Positions 54,009-60,368 of a stretch of 60,368 nt of DNA are shown here, one piece after another. The notes under the pieces are model-generated. The model was not told the DNA's origin and did not search any database. It worked only from the letters and a program-made list of their open reading frames with translations. Each line of letters starts with the position of its first letter. Position 1 is the first letter of the stretch. The stretch is from Verrucomicrobiota bacterium (GTDB taxonomy: Bacteria; Verrucomicrobiota; Verrucomicrobiia; Opitutales; Opitutaceae): NCBI GenBank assembly GCA_023443455.1, contig JAEZUE010000025.1, positions 1-60,368 on the forward strand, read 5' to 3'. The position numbers were made by a program, and so were the translations under genes.

Positions 54009-54635
54009 TCACCAATGTTCGAGGCGGATTCGCTCCTTTGCACAGGCTGCAAGCTGGTGGGGTCTTGCGGCGTTTGGAGCGGGATGGCCGAGCGCGAGAT
54101 AACACGCCACCTCGTAGTCGGGAGGGATTCCAAGCGTCTGCTTTATGTGCGTGAGCTCCGCAGGGAACGGAATTCGGGTCACCCCGAAGATCCCTTCCGC
54201 CGCCGCCGCCAGGAGCATGTTCTCGATGCAGCACCAGATCGAGGCGAAGCCGTTGAGATCGGAGAGGCACTTGGGCTGCAACAACGGGGACGCCTGCCGG
54301 AAACACGGTACCAGCAGCGTACCGGCGGTCAGCAGCATGCGATGCTGCTTCGGCACGCCGTCGAGGTACATGGCCCGCTGCACCGGGTCGGCGCTGCCCC
54401 AACTGTCGAGCCAAGACGCGACCTCCTCCTCCGGAAACTCGCGGCGAACCTTCGCCAGCAGCTCGAGCCGGCGAGCCGGTTCATCGACGACCACGAATTC
54501 CCAGGCGCGCAGGTGGTCGTTGGACGGGGCTTGGAGGCCCGCATCCACGATGCGTTCGAGGATCGGCCGGTCGACGGGCCGATCCTGGAAATCGCGGACG
54601 GTGCGGCGGGCGTGGATGGCTTCGGTTATGTTCAT
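54009..54635 (-). CDS. Nitroreductase-family flavoprotein
   Basis: 208 residues from the ATG at 54635. The start is characteristic: EAIHARRTVRDFQDRPVDRP, then the FMN-binding APSNDHLRAWEFVVVD. The C-terminal part has ENMLLAAAAEGIFGVTRIP and LALGHPAP. Members reduce nitro groups, quinones or enones with NAD(P)H and FMN. The start overlaps the stop of the 205-residue gene (ATGA at 54632), the last step of a three-gene operon with the VOC protein. Confidence 0.92.
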   Translation of the reverse strand: MNITEAIHARRTVRDFQDRPVDRPILERIVDAGLQAPSNDHLRAWEFVVVDEPARRLELLAKVRREFPEEEVASWLDSWGSADPVQRAMYLDGVPKQHRMLLTAGTLLVPCFRQASPLLQPKCLSDLNGFASIWCCIENMLLAAAAEGIFGVTRIPFPAELTHIKQTLGIPPDYEVACYLALGHPAPNAARPHQLAACAKERIRLEHW

Positions 54636-55249
54636 GATTCCGCCTGTCGGGTGGCGTGCATCTCGAGGTGGAGGCTCCGGGTGTTCCAGCCGTCGGACGA
54701 GGTCTCGTGGCGCCAGTGGAAGCTGTGCTCCGTGATCTCCGAAAAAACCCAGCGGGTCTCCACGTCGGCTGCGAACGAGCCGGCGAGCACGATCTCGTCG
54801 CCAATCTGGCGTGCGACGAACGGTTGCACGACACGCCGCACCGGGCCGATCCAGGTCGAACGCCAGGCGTCGATATCCGGATCGAAAAACCGCAGGGTGA
54901 CCCCGTGGTCGCCGGCGTCGGGCCGGCGGAGGCGGAGGTCGCGTCGCGGGCAAACCCAGACGTCGATGATCGCGCGACCGTCGAGCGCCCAGCCGAAATA
55001 CCACTCGCCGGTCTCGCGGACCGGTTCGCCATTCGCGGGAAAGGCGGTCACGTCGAGATCCCACGAGCCGACGAACTGGCCGAAAAGTTCGAGTCTGTTG
55101 GCCAGCTCGGGCCGGGGCCCATCGGAAAGCAGGGCCGTGCCGACTGCCGTGCGGGCACGCGCGGCGGCCGAATCGGGCTCGGCCCAGGCGTTGAACAACG
55201 CATCGGCCAACGAACGTCGGCCGATGCTCTCGGTCGGGTGGGCGACCAT
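54632..55249 (-). CDS. Unknown protein with a lipocalin-like/DUF1579-like beta domain
   Basis: 205 residues. The first ~45 residues are helical, then LFGQFVGSWDLDVTAFPANG opens a beta-barrel region typical of small-ligand barrels: an FxGxW-like start, DHGVTLRFFDPDIDAWRSTW and TRWVFSEITEHSFHWRHE. The last motif occurs in DUF1579-type proteins. It lies 12 bp after the VOC gene and overlaps nitroreductase by four bases, so it acts with them. Function not assigned. Confidence 0.75.
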   Translation of the reverse strand: MVAHPTESIGRRSLADALFNAWAEPDSAAARARTAVGTALLSDGPRPELANRLELFGQFVGSWDLDVTAFPANGEPVRETGEWYFGWALDGRAIIDVWVCPRRDLRLRRPDAGDHGVTLRFFDPDIDAWRSTWIGPVRRVVQPFVARQIGDEIVLAGSFAADVETRWVFSEITEHSFHWRHETSSDGWNTRSLHLEMHATRQAES

Positions 55250-55261
55250 CGCGGTTCCGGT

Positions 55262-55639
55262 TCAGGCGTTCGGCGCGTGGCGGCGGTGGATGCAGACGCT
55301 GTTGCCGTCGGGGTCGGTGACGACCGCCATGTGGCATACGCTGCTGTCCATCGGCTCGAGGATGAAGGCCACGCCGGCGGCGCGCAGGTCGGCGATGGCG
55401 GCGTCGAAGTCGGCGACCTCGAGGGCCACGCTCGGGCCGGCGGTCGACGGCTTCCAGTCGGGCGCCATGTTGGTGATGCCGAGGGTGGCGCCCGCGATGT
55501 CGTACTCGATCCACTGTTTCCCCTCGTGGTCGAAGGTGGAGGCGGGCTTGAGGCCGAGCACGCCCTCGTAGAAGGAGCGGGCGCGGGGCATGTCGGTGAC
55601 GGGGTAGCCGGTGAAGGCGATTTCGGTGACTTGGATCAT
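55262..55639 (-). CDS. VOC/glyoxalase-fold protein
   Basis: 125 residues from the ATG at 55639. Two beta-alpha-beta-beta-beta modules: EIAFTGYPVTDMPRARSFYE, then DFDAAIADLRAAGVAFILEP and AVVTDPDGNSVCIHRR. The usual metal ligands (His early in module 1, Glu late) are not all obvious, so a dioxygenase or resistance role is not proven. It is the first gene of the operon with the 205-residue protein and nitroreductase. A 26-bp hairpin lies 57 bp upstream. Confidence 0.88.
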   Translation of the reverse strand: MIQVTEIAFTGYPVTDMPRARSFYEGVLGLKPASTFDHEGKQWIEYDIAGATLGITNMAPDWKPSTAGPSVALEVADFDAAIADLRAAGVAFILEPMDSSVCHMAVVTDPDGNSVCIHRRHAPNA

Positions 55640-55695
55640 GGTGTTCAGGTTTGGGTTCGCGTTGGCGTGGGCATTGGGCGCGGAGCGTAACACCG

Positions 55696-55721
55696 CCTGC
55701 TGACAGCGTCCTGTCAGCAGG
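55696..55721. promoter_or_regulatory. 26-bp inverted repeat upstream of the VOC operon
   Basis: Eleven-base perfect arms CCTGCTGACAG and CTGTCAGCAGG enclose CGTC. It lies 57 bp upstream of the VOC start, a good operator position. There is no T-run, so it is not a terminator. The binding protein is unknown. Confidence 0.6.
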
Positions 55722-55835
55722 GTGGAAAATGATCGGTCGTACCTCCTGTACACCCCTGCTTCTCGCGCGGGCGGGTGACGGGGGCGCGATCCGCCGACGA
55801 GCGGCGACCCTACGGCGAGGGAGGCTGCTGCCGCC

Positions 55836-56540
55836 TCAGAGCGGCCGTAGGTCCTCGGGGCGGCCGCAGTCGCGCCAGCGGGCGTCGAGCGGGCGGAAGG
55901 CATTGATGGCCTCGCCCTGGCCGGCGAGGCGCAGGTAGCAGCCGACGATCGGGAAGACCCCCGATTCGGCCATCTTCGGGAACAGTGCCGGCGAGACGAT
56001 CTGGATACCGCAGAAACCGAGGGCGGCGGCGTCGCCGTGGGGGGCGCGCACGAAGGTGTCGCCTCCGGCGGCGGTGCGGCGGCCGACGAGGCGGTCTTCG
56101 GCGTCGAAGAACAGCGGGCGCGCCGTGGGGCGCGGGAGGGCGGCGAGGGTGGCGAGCGCGCCCGTGCGGATGTGCGTGGCGAGCAGGGCGCGCAGGTCGA
56201 TCGTGCTGAGCACGTCGACGTTGTGCACGAGGAACGGCCGGCCGTCGTCGAAGAACCAGCTCGCCTCCTTCAGGCCGCCGCCGGTGTCGAGCAGTTCGGG
56301 CTCGGCGGAGTACTCGATGCGGCGCAGTCCGAAGCGCCCGTGCCGCTCGATGAAGGCGGGGATCTGTTCGCCGCAGTGGTGCAGGTTGATGATCGCCTCG
56401 GCAACCCCGGCCCCGGCAAGCCGTCGCAGGGTGAGCTCGAGCAGGGTGACGCCGTCGATCTCGACGAGCGCCTTCGGGCGGGTGTCGGTGAGGGGCTTGA
56501 GCCGCGTGCCGCGCCCGGCGGCCAGGATCATCGCTTTCAT
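55836..56540 (-). CDS. murU: MurU-like sugar-1-phosphate nucleotidyltransferase
   Basis: 234 residues. The nucleotidyltransferase signature LAAGRGTRLKPLTDTRPKAL starts at residue 7. The metal-binding Asp is in FLVHNVDVL, and AEPELLDTGGGLKEA matches the sugar-binding loop of MurNAc-1-phosphate uridylyltransferases. The C-terminal part (GYLRL-like CYLRLAGQGEAINAF) is short, as in MurU. The gene follows the AmgK-like kinase fusion by 78 bp on the same strand, repeating the amgK-murU order of peptidoglycan-sugar salvage operons. Confidence 0.85.
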   Translation of the reverse strand: MKAMILAAGRGTRLKPLTDTRPKALVEIDGVTLLELTLRRLAGAGVAEAIINLHHCGEQIPAFIERHGRFGLRRIEYSAEPELLDTGGGLKEASWFFDDGRPFLVHNVDVLSTIDLRALLATHIRTGALATLAALPRPTARPLFFDAEDRLVGRRTAAGGDTFVRAPHGDAAALGFCGIQIVSPALFPKMAESGVFPIVGCYLRLAGQGEAINAFRPLDARWRDCGRPEDLRPL

Positions 56541-56618
56541 CGTGTGCGTGAAAAATGGGGAGGTCCGGAGGCGGGAGGCTACGGCAAACGCCCGGGCACG
56601 CAGCCCGCGCGCCGGGTT

Positions 56619-58055
56619 TCACGCTTTTTTGGGCCAGAGGGGCTGCTCGCGGTGGGCGATGTCGACGATCACCCCGCCCCGGGTGCGCAGCTGGCGGGCG
56701 AGTTCCTCGGCGCAATAGACGCTGCGGTGCTGGCCCCCGGTGCAGCCGAAGGCGACGGAGAGGTGGGTGAAGTTGCGTTTCTGGTACGCGGCCAGCACCG
56801 GCTCGAGCAGGACCAGGATCTGGGTGACGAAGCGGCCGACCTCGTCGCGTTCGCGCAGCCAGGCGGCGACCTCGGCGTCGCGGCCGGTGAGGGCGTGGAA
56901 GCGTTCCTCGCGGCCGGGGTTGGGCAGGGAGCGGCAGTCGAAGACGAAGCCGCCGCCGTGGCCCGAGTCGTCCGCCGGGTAGCCGCGTTTGTAGGAGAAG
57001 CTGGTGATGCCCAGCGAGAGGGTGAGCGGCACCGGGGCGATCTCGCGCAGGCGGGTGGAGCGCACGATCTGCTGGAGGGCGGCGTTGAGCGCGGGCAGCG
57101 GCACGGGCAGCTCGCCCTGCTGGAGCAGGTGCTCGAGGTTGCGCACCGCGTAGGGCACGCTCTGGAGAAAGTGCGTCTTGCGCTCGAAGAATCCGCGAAA
57201 TCCATACGCGCCCATCGCCTGCAGGATGCGGATGAGGGAGAAGCCGCGGAAGAAGCCGTCGAAGCGGGCCGAGTCGACGTCGGTGAGCGCGACGGCGGCG
57301 TCGAGGTAGACCTCCTTGAGGTGGTCGCGGAAGGCGAAGGGCAGGTTGGCCTTGGCGTCGAGCAGGAGCGAGGCGAGGTCGTAGTGGAAGGCGCCCTTGC
57401 GGCCGCCCTGGTAGTCGATGAACCAGGGCTGGCCGTCGCGCACCATGATGTTGCGCGACTGGAAATCGCGGTAGAGGAAATGGTCCTGGCCGGCGGTGAG
57501 CAGGAAGGAGCAGAGCGTCTCGAAATCGTTCTCGAGTTGCTGCTCGTGGAAGGGGATCTGCGCGAGCTTGAGGAAGTGGTACTTGAAGTAGTTGAGATCC
57601 CACATCATCGAGCGCCGATCGAAGGCGCCGCGCGGGTAGCACAGGCTGTAGTCGAGCCCGCGCGCGGCCTTGATCTGGATGAGCGGCAGCAGGCGCACCG
57701 CCTCCTCGTACACCGCCGCGACTTCGGCCGGCACCTCGGCGGCGCTGCCGCGTTGCTGTTGCAGAAAGTCGAACAGAGTGGTGTCGCCGAGGTCCTCCTC
57801 GATGTACACGCCCTGCGCACGATCGTCGGCGTAGATCTCGGGCATCGGCAGGCGTTGGGCGCGGAAATGGCGCGAGAAGCTCACGAACGCCGCGTTTTCC
57901 CCGAGATCGGGGTTCTCGACGCCGATGGCCGATCGGCCGGAGGCATCGCGCAGACGGTAGAGCTTGCGGTCGGAGCCGTGGGCGCGGAGTTCCTCGACGG
58001 CGGACGGGGCGGTGCCGAAGCGGGAGGCGAACAATTCGGAGAGGCGGGGATGCAT
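56619..58055 (-). CDS. AmgK-like anomeric sugar kinase fused to a RapZ C-terminal domain
   Basis: 478 residues from the ATG at 58055. Residues ~1-335 are an aminoglycoside-phosphotransferase-fold kinase with catalytic D197 in YRDFQSRNIMV and metal-binding D214 in FIDYQGGRKG, as in AmgK, which phosphorylates MurNAc/GlcNAc at C1. Residues ~345-470 are a RapZ C-terminal domain: SFSYKRGYP, FVFDCRSLPNPGREE, TGRDAEV and the signature AFGCTGGQHRSVY at 435-447. The RapZ N-terminal ATPase with its Walker motifs is absent. In enterobacteria the RapZ C-domain senses glucosamine-6-phosphate and binds small RNAs. The fusion suggests that sugar kinase activity and amino-sugar sensing are linked. Confidence 0.9.
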   Translation of the reverse strand: MHPRLSELFASRFGTAPSAVEELRAHGSDRKLYRLRDASGRSAIGVENPDLGENAAFVSFSRHFRAQRLPMPEIYADDRAQGVYIEEDLGDTTLFDFLQQQRGSAAEVPAEVAAVYEEAVRLLPLIQIKAARGLDYSLCYPRGAFDRRSMMWDLNYFKYHFLKLAQIPFHEQQLENDFETLCSFLLTAGQDHFLYRDFQSRNIMVRDGQPWFIDYQGGRKGAFHYDLASLLLDAKANLPFAFRDHLKEVYLDAAVALTDVDSARFDGFFRGFSLIRILQAMGAYGFRGFFERKTHFLQSVPYAVRNLEHLLQQGELPVPLPALNAALQQIVRSTRLREIAPVPLTLSLGITSFSYKRGYPADDSGHGGGFVFDCRSLPNPGREERFHALTGRDAEVAAWLRERDEVGRFVTQILVLLEPVLAAYQKRNFTHLSVAFGCTGGQHRSVYCAEELARQLRTRGGVIVDIAHREQPLWPKKA

Positions 58056-58215
58056 GCGATGGAGTCGCGGAGCGTGGAACAGGCCGTCGCGCGGGGGAAG
58101 AGGGAAAACGAACGCCGGCCGGCGGGCGCCGCCCACCGACCGGGGCGCCCCGCCTCCGAGGATCGCAGCCGCCCGCCTCGTCGCCCGCCCCCCGCCTCCT
58201 TCTCCTTGGTCTCAG

Positions 58216-58259
58216 CCCGGGAAAAATAGCGTGACGGTCGTCACGCTATTTTTCCCGGG
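58216..58259. promoter_or_regulatory. 44-bp inverted repeat (20-bp perfect arms) upstream of galK
   Basis: CCCGGGAAAAATAGCGTGAC and its exact reverse complement GTCACGCTATTTTTCCCGGG surround GGTC. It lies 89 bp upstream of the galactokinase ATG and 160 bp upstream of the divergent kinase fusion start. A-runs inside both arms and no T-run outside argue against a plain terminator. It could be a shared operator for the divergent genes or a cruciform site. Confidence 0.75.
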
Positions 58260-58348
58260 GAGAAGTTGGCGGGTGGGGTTGAACGGTGCCACTGCGGCGT
58301 TGCCAAGGCGGGGCTGCGGCGCCCACGCTCGGCCGAATCACCCCCCTG

Positions 58349-59500
58349 ATGAAAGAGAAACTGCTCCAGAAGTTCCGCTCCGCCTTCGGTGGCGAGCCCA
58401 CCGTCATCGCGCGCGCCCCCGGCCGCATCGAATTCATCGGCAACCACACCGACTACAACGGCGGCACCGTGCTCGGCGCGGCGATCGACCGTGGGATCTG
58501 GGTGGCGGCCCGCCCGGCCGAGGCGGGCAAGGCGGTGTTCGTCAGCGGGCACTCGGACACGGCGGTCGAGGTGGCGCTCGACGCGGGTCTGCGCAAGCAG
58601 GAGGGCGAACGCGCCTGGGTGAACTACCAGCTCGGCATCTGGTCGAAGCTGCCGGACTTCGGTCTGCGGCAGCCGGCGGGCTTCGCGTTCGCCGATGTAT
58701 CCGATCTTCCCCCCGGAGCGGGCATGAGCAGCAGCGCGGCCATCGAACTGGCAACCGGCCTCGCGCTCACCACGCTAGCCGGCGAGGCGCCGGAGCGCGA
58801 GGTACTCGTGAAGCTCGGGCGCAAGGCCGAGAACGAGTTCGTCGGCGTGCCCTGCGGCATCCTCGACCAGGGCGTGTCGGGCTTCGGCAAGCGCGACCAC
58901 CTCGTCTTCATCGATTGCCGCGGGCCCTCGTTCGCCACCGTGCCGATGCCTGCCGACGCCCATTTCTGGGTCTTCAATACCCACACCAAGCACGCGCTCG
59001 TCGACGGCCTCTACGCCGCCCGCCACCGCGAGTGCATGGAGGCCGCCGAAGCGCTCGGCGTCGCCCAGCTCGTCGAGGCCACGCCCGAATTGCTCGAGGC
59101 GAAGAAGGCCACCCTGGCGGACGCGGTGTATCGTCGCGCAAAGCACGTGGTCGAGGAGATCGCGCGCGTGGCGGCGGTGCAGGCGGCGCTCGCGCGGGGC
59201 GATCTGACCACGGTCGGGCAACTGCTGACCGCTTCGCATCGCAGCTCGCAGAACCTTTTCGAGAACAGCACCGCCGAACTCGATTTCCTCGTCGATCGGC
59301 TCTCGACGGCGCAGCACGTGTTCGGTGCCCGCCTGACCGGCGGCGGTTTTGGCGGCGCGGTGATGGCGCTGACCAACGGCGAGTTCGGCCAGGCCGACGC
59401 GGAGCGGATCGTCGCGACCTACGCGGCGAAGTTCGGCGCGCAGCCGGACGTGCTGCACATGAAAACCGGCCCGGGCGCGGAACTGATCCCGGTGGTGTGA
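58349..59500 (+). CDS. galK: Galactokinase
   Basis: 383 residues from the ATG at 58349. It is a GHMP kinase: the galactokinase signature ARAPGRIEFIGNHTDYNGG at about 22, the ATP loop LPPGAGMSSSAAIELATG near 127, DQGVSGFGK and the third motif ARLTGGGFGGAVMAL near 330. The length matches GalK. It makes galactose-1-phosphate in the cytoplasm and pairs logically with the GH27 alpha-galactosidase. Divergent from the AmgK-RapZ gene, with the 44-bp inverted repeat between. Confidence 0.95.
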   Translation: MKEKLLQKFRSAFGGEPTVIARAPGRIEFIGNHTDYNGGTVLGAAIDRGIWVAARPAEAGKAVFVSGHSDTAVEVALDAGLRKQEGERAWVNYQLGIWSKLPDFGLRQPAGFAFADVSDLPPGAGMSSSAAIELATGLALTTLAGEAPEREVLVKLGRKAENEFVGVPCGILDQGVSGFGKRDHLVFIDCRGPSFATVPMPADAHFWVFNTHTKHALVDGLYAARHRECMEAAEALGVAQLVEATPELLEAKKATLADAVYRRAKHVVEEIARVAAVQAALARGDLTTVGQLLTASHRSSQNLFENSTAELDFLVDRLSTAQHVFGARLTGGGFGGAVMALTNGEFGQADAERIVATYAAKFGAQPDVLHMKTGPGAELIPVV

Positions 59501-59724
59501 AGCCGGGGTTTCGCCGCGCCATGCCGGTTCTTTCGGTCGGTGCAGGGGGGGGCGAGCCTGCTCGCCGGTTCCCGGCCCCGGTGGTGCGGTGAGCGACCGG
59601 GCCGATTGAGCCTCGTTCGATCGTCGGATGTCAGCGGGTGGATACCCCTGCCTCAAGCGACCCGAGGGCTCGGTCTACCGTGTCGTTAAAAAGCGGACAC
59701 CTCGGCCGGCTGATCGAGCCAGCA

Positions 59725-60171
59725 TCAATCGCTGGCCGGCGCGTTGCGTTCCTCGTCGGCGGTGGTGTCGATTTCCATGCCGAGGCGGTCGAGGCGGGCG
59801 CGGACTTTGCGGCGGAACTCGGCCCGTTTCTCGGGGGGGAGCTGGGCGCCGATTCGCCTGAGCGTGGCGCCGATGGTGCGGCGGGTGCGTTGCATGGTCT
59901 CGGCCCGCTGTTCGCGCAGCTCGGCGGCGGTGCGGGCGAACTCGCGGTGGATCATCGCCTGCTGCTTGGCGTCAAGTTCGAGCTCGGTGACGAGGCGCTT
60001 CTCGATGCGGCCGAGACCGCGGTCGGCCCGGGCCTGTATCGCCGCCGGTTCGCGGAGCAGGGTGCGGAGCTGCTTCATGCCGAAGCCGACCGTGCCGAGC
60101 ACGCCCACGGCGATGCCGGTGATGAAGAGGCAGGCGGCGGCGAGCAGGGCTTTCCAATGGCGCAGGATCAT
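59725..60171 (-). CDS. Membrane-anchored periplasmic heavy-metal-sensor-like (CnrX/ZraP/CpxP type) protein
   Basis: 148 residues from the ATG at 60171. A single N-terminal membrane segment (ALLAAACLFITGIAVGVLGT, ~9-28) is followed by a long helical periplasmic part of heptad character (AKQQAMIHREFARTAAELRE, RRTIGATLRRIGAQLPPEKR), as in the hook-shaped CnrX/ZraP/Spy fold. There are few His or Met residues, so metal binding is not shown. The start overlaps the stop of the upstream partial gene (ATGA at 60168). The frame could begin earlier, but the membrane segment then moves inward. Confidence 0.75.
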   Translation of the reverse strand: MILRHWKALLAAACLFITGIAVGVLGTVGFGMKQLRTLLREPAAIQARADRGLGRIEKRLVTELELDAKQQAMIHREFARTAAELREQRAETMQRTRRTIGATLRRIGAQLPPEKRAEFRRKVRARLDRLGMEIDTTADEERNAPASD

Positions 60172-60368
60172 ACGGTGCCCTCCATGGTGGCCCAGACGAG
60201 GTCGACCCATGGCCCGAGCTGTGCCCAAAGTTCAATGCTGTAGGTGCCGACGCCGACCACGGCGACGACGGCGAGTCCGCCGCAGCCGGCGAGGCGGCGG
60301 GGCGTGGCGAAGAGCGCGGCGAAATCGGCGGCCCACGACGGGGGCGGCGGCGGGGCGGAGGCGAGCGC
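60168..60368 (-). CDS. Partial membrane protein, 5' end beyond window (possible anti-sigma factor)
   Basis: 66 codons before the stop at 60168, open to the right edge. A Pro-rich stretch precedes FAALFATPRRLAGCGG and one membrane helix (LAVVAVVGVGTYSIELWAQL), then a short tail. A basic cytoplasmic part followed by one helix, translationally coupled to a CnrX-like sensor, is the layout of anti-sigma genes in ECF sigma operons. The identity cannot be shown from this fragment. Confidence 0.55.
   Translation of the reverse strand, partial: ALASAPPPPPSWAADFAALFATPRRLAGCGGLAVVAVVGVGTYSIELWAQLGPWVDLVWATMEGTV

Noticed and set aside
56037..58229. 730-codon plus-strand frame under the kinase fusion and MurU
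   Set aside because: Glu/Val/Ala-rich antisense shadow; the minus strand has intact catalytic motifs.

Overview
The window is GC-rich, densely coded DNA from a chromosome. The gene mix suggests a Verrucomicrobiota bacterium close to Opitutaceae. This is an inference from the many secreted glycoside hydrolases, the GTAG-headed REP-like intergenic repeats, the large secreted proteins with an Opitutaceae-like C-terminus, and a phosphotransferase/RapZ fusion. No 16S gene is present to confirm it. No prophage, IS element or CRISPR array was found.

Layout. 1-4.7 kb: the 3' part of a giant repetitive autotransporter, then a strong terminator. 4.9-8.9 kb (minus strand): two related NarL-type two-component pairs. 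One kinase is intact; the other is a decayed remnant whose response regulator survives. 8.9-16.8 kb: divergent from the intact pair lies a 2571-residue secreted protein with a DUF4347 head and two seven-repeat RCC1 blocks. A pair of identical-geometry inverted repeats sits in the shared promoter region. 17.3-23.2 kb: secreted polysaccharide enzymes (GH3, GH9) and a protein translationally coupled to the GH9. 23.2-29 kb: a cold-shock/DUF1294 membrane protein, a nucleoside transporter, a double SGNH hydrolase, a HAD hydrolase, a 40-bp perfect palindrome and a six-copy 111-bp repeat array. 29-36.5 kb: an M13 metallopeptidase, a MORN-like protein with a Cys-rich tail, deoC and a GH94 phosphorylase. 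36.5-43 kb: small orphan genes, a cupin, DUF1810, an intact hipBA toxin-antitoxin module with two operator-like sites, elbB and a C45-type acyltransferase. 43-48 kb: a GH27 alpha-galactosidase flanked by two orphan genes. 48-51.7 kb: an esterase and the hydrogenase maturation genes hypE, hypC and hypD. 51.7-56.5 kb: a GH26 mannanase, a corrinoid/iron-type binding protein, tRNA-Pro(CGG), a three-gene VOC/unknown/nitroreductase operon and a MurU-like nucleotidyltransferase. 56.6-60.4 kb: an AmgK-like kinase fused to a RapZ C-terminal domain, galactokinase, and the end of what may be a sigma/anti-sigma/sensor operon.

How the genes fit together. Plant or algal polysaccharide breakdown is the dominant theme: GH3, GH9, GH26, GH27, GH94, galactokinase and SGNH esterases. 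Galactose released by GH27 could enter metabolism through GalK. Nucleoside salvage is represented by the CNT transporter and DeoC. Peptidoglycan amino-sugar recycling is represented by the AmgK-RapZ fusion and MurU.

Most unusual signals: a REP-like family whose GTAGG head supplies the TAG stop codon of four genes; long perfect palindromes at 27.9 kb and 58.2 kb; and degenerate heptanucleotide (NNNCGAG) arrays, one arranged as an inverted pair.
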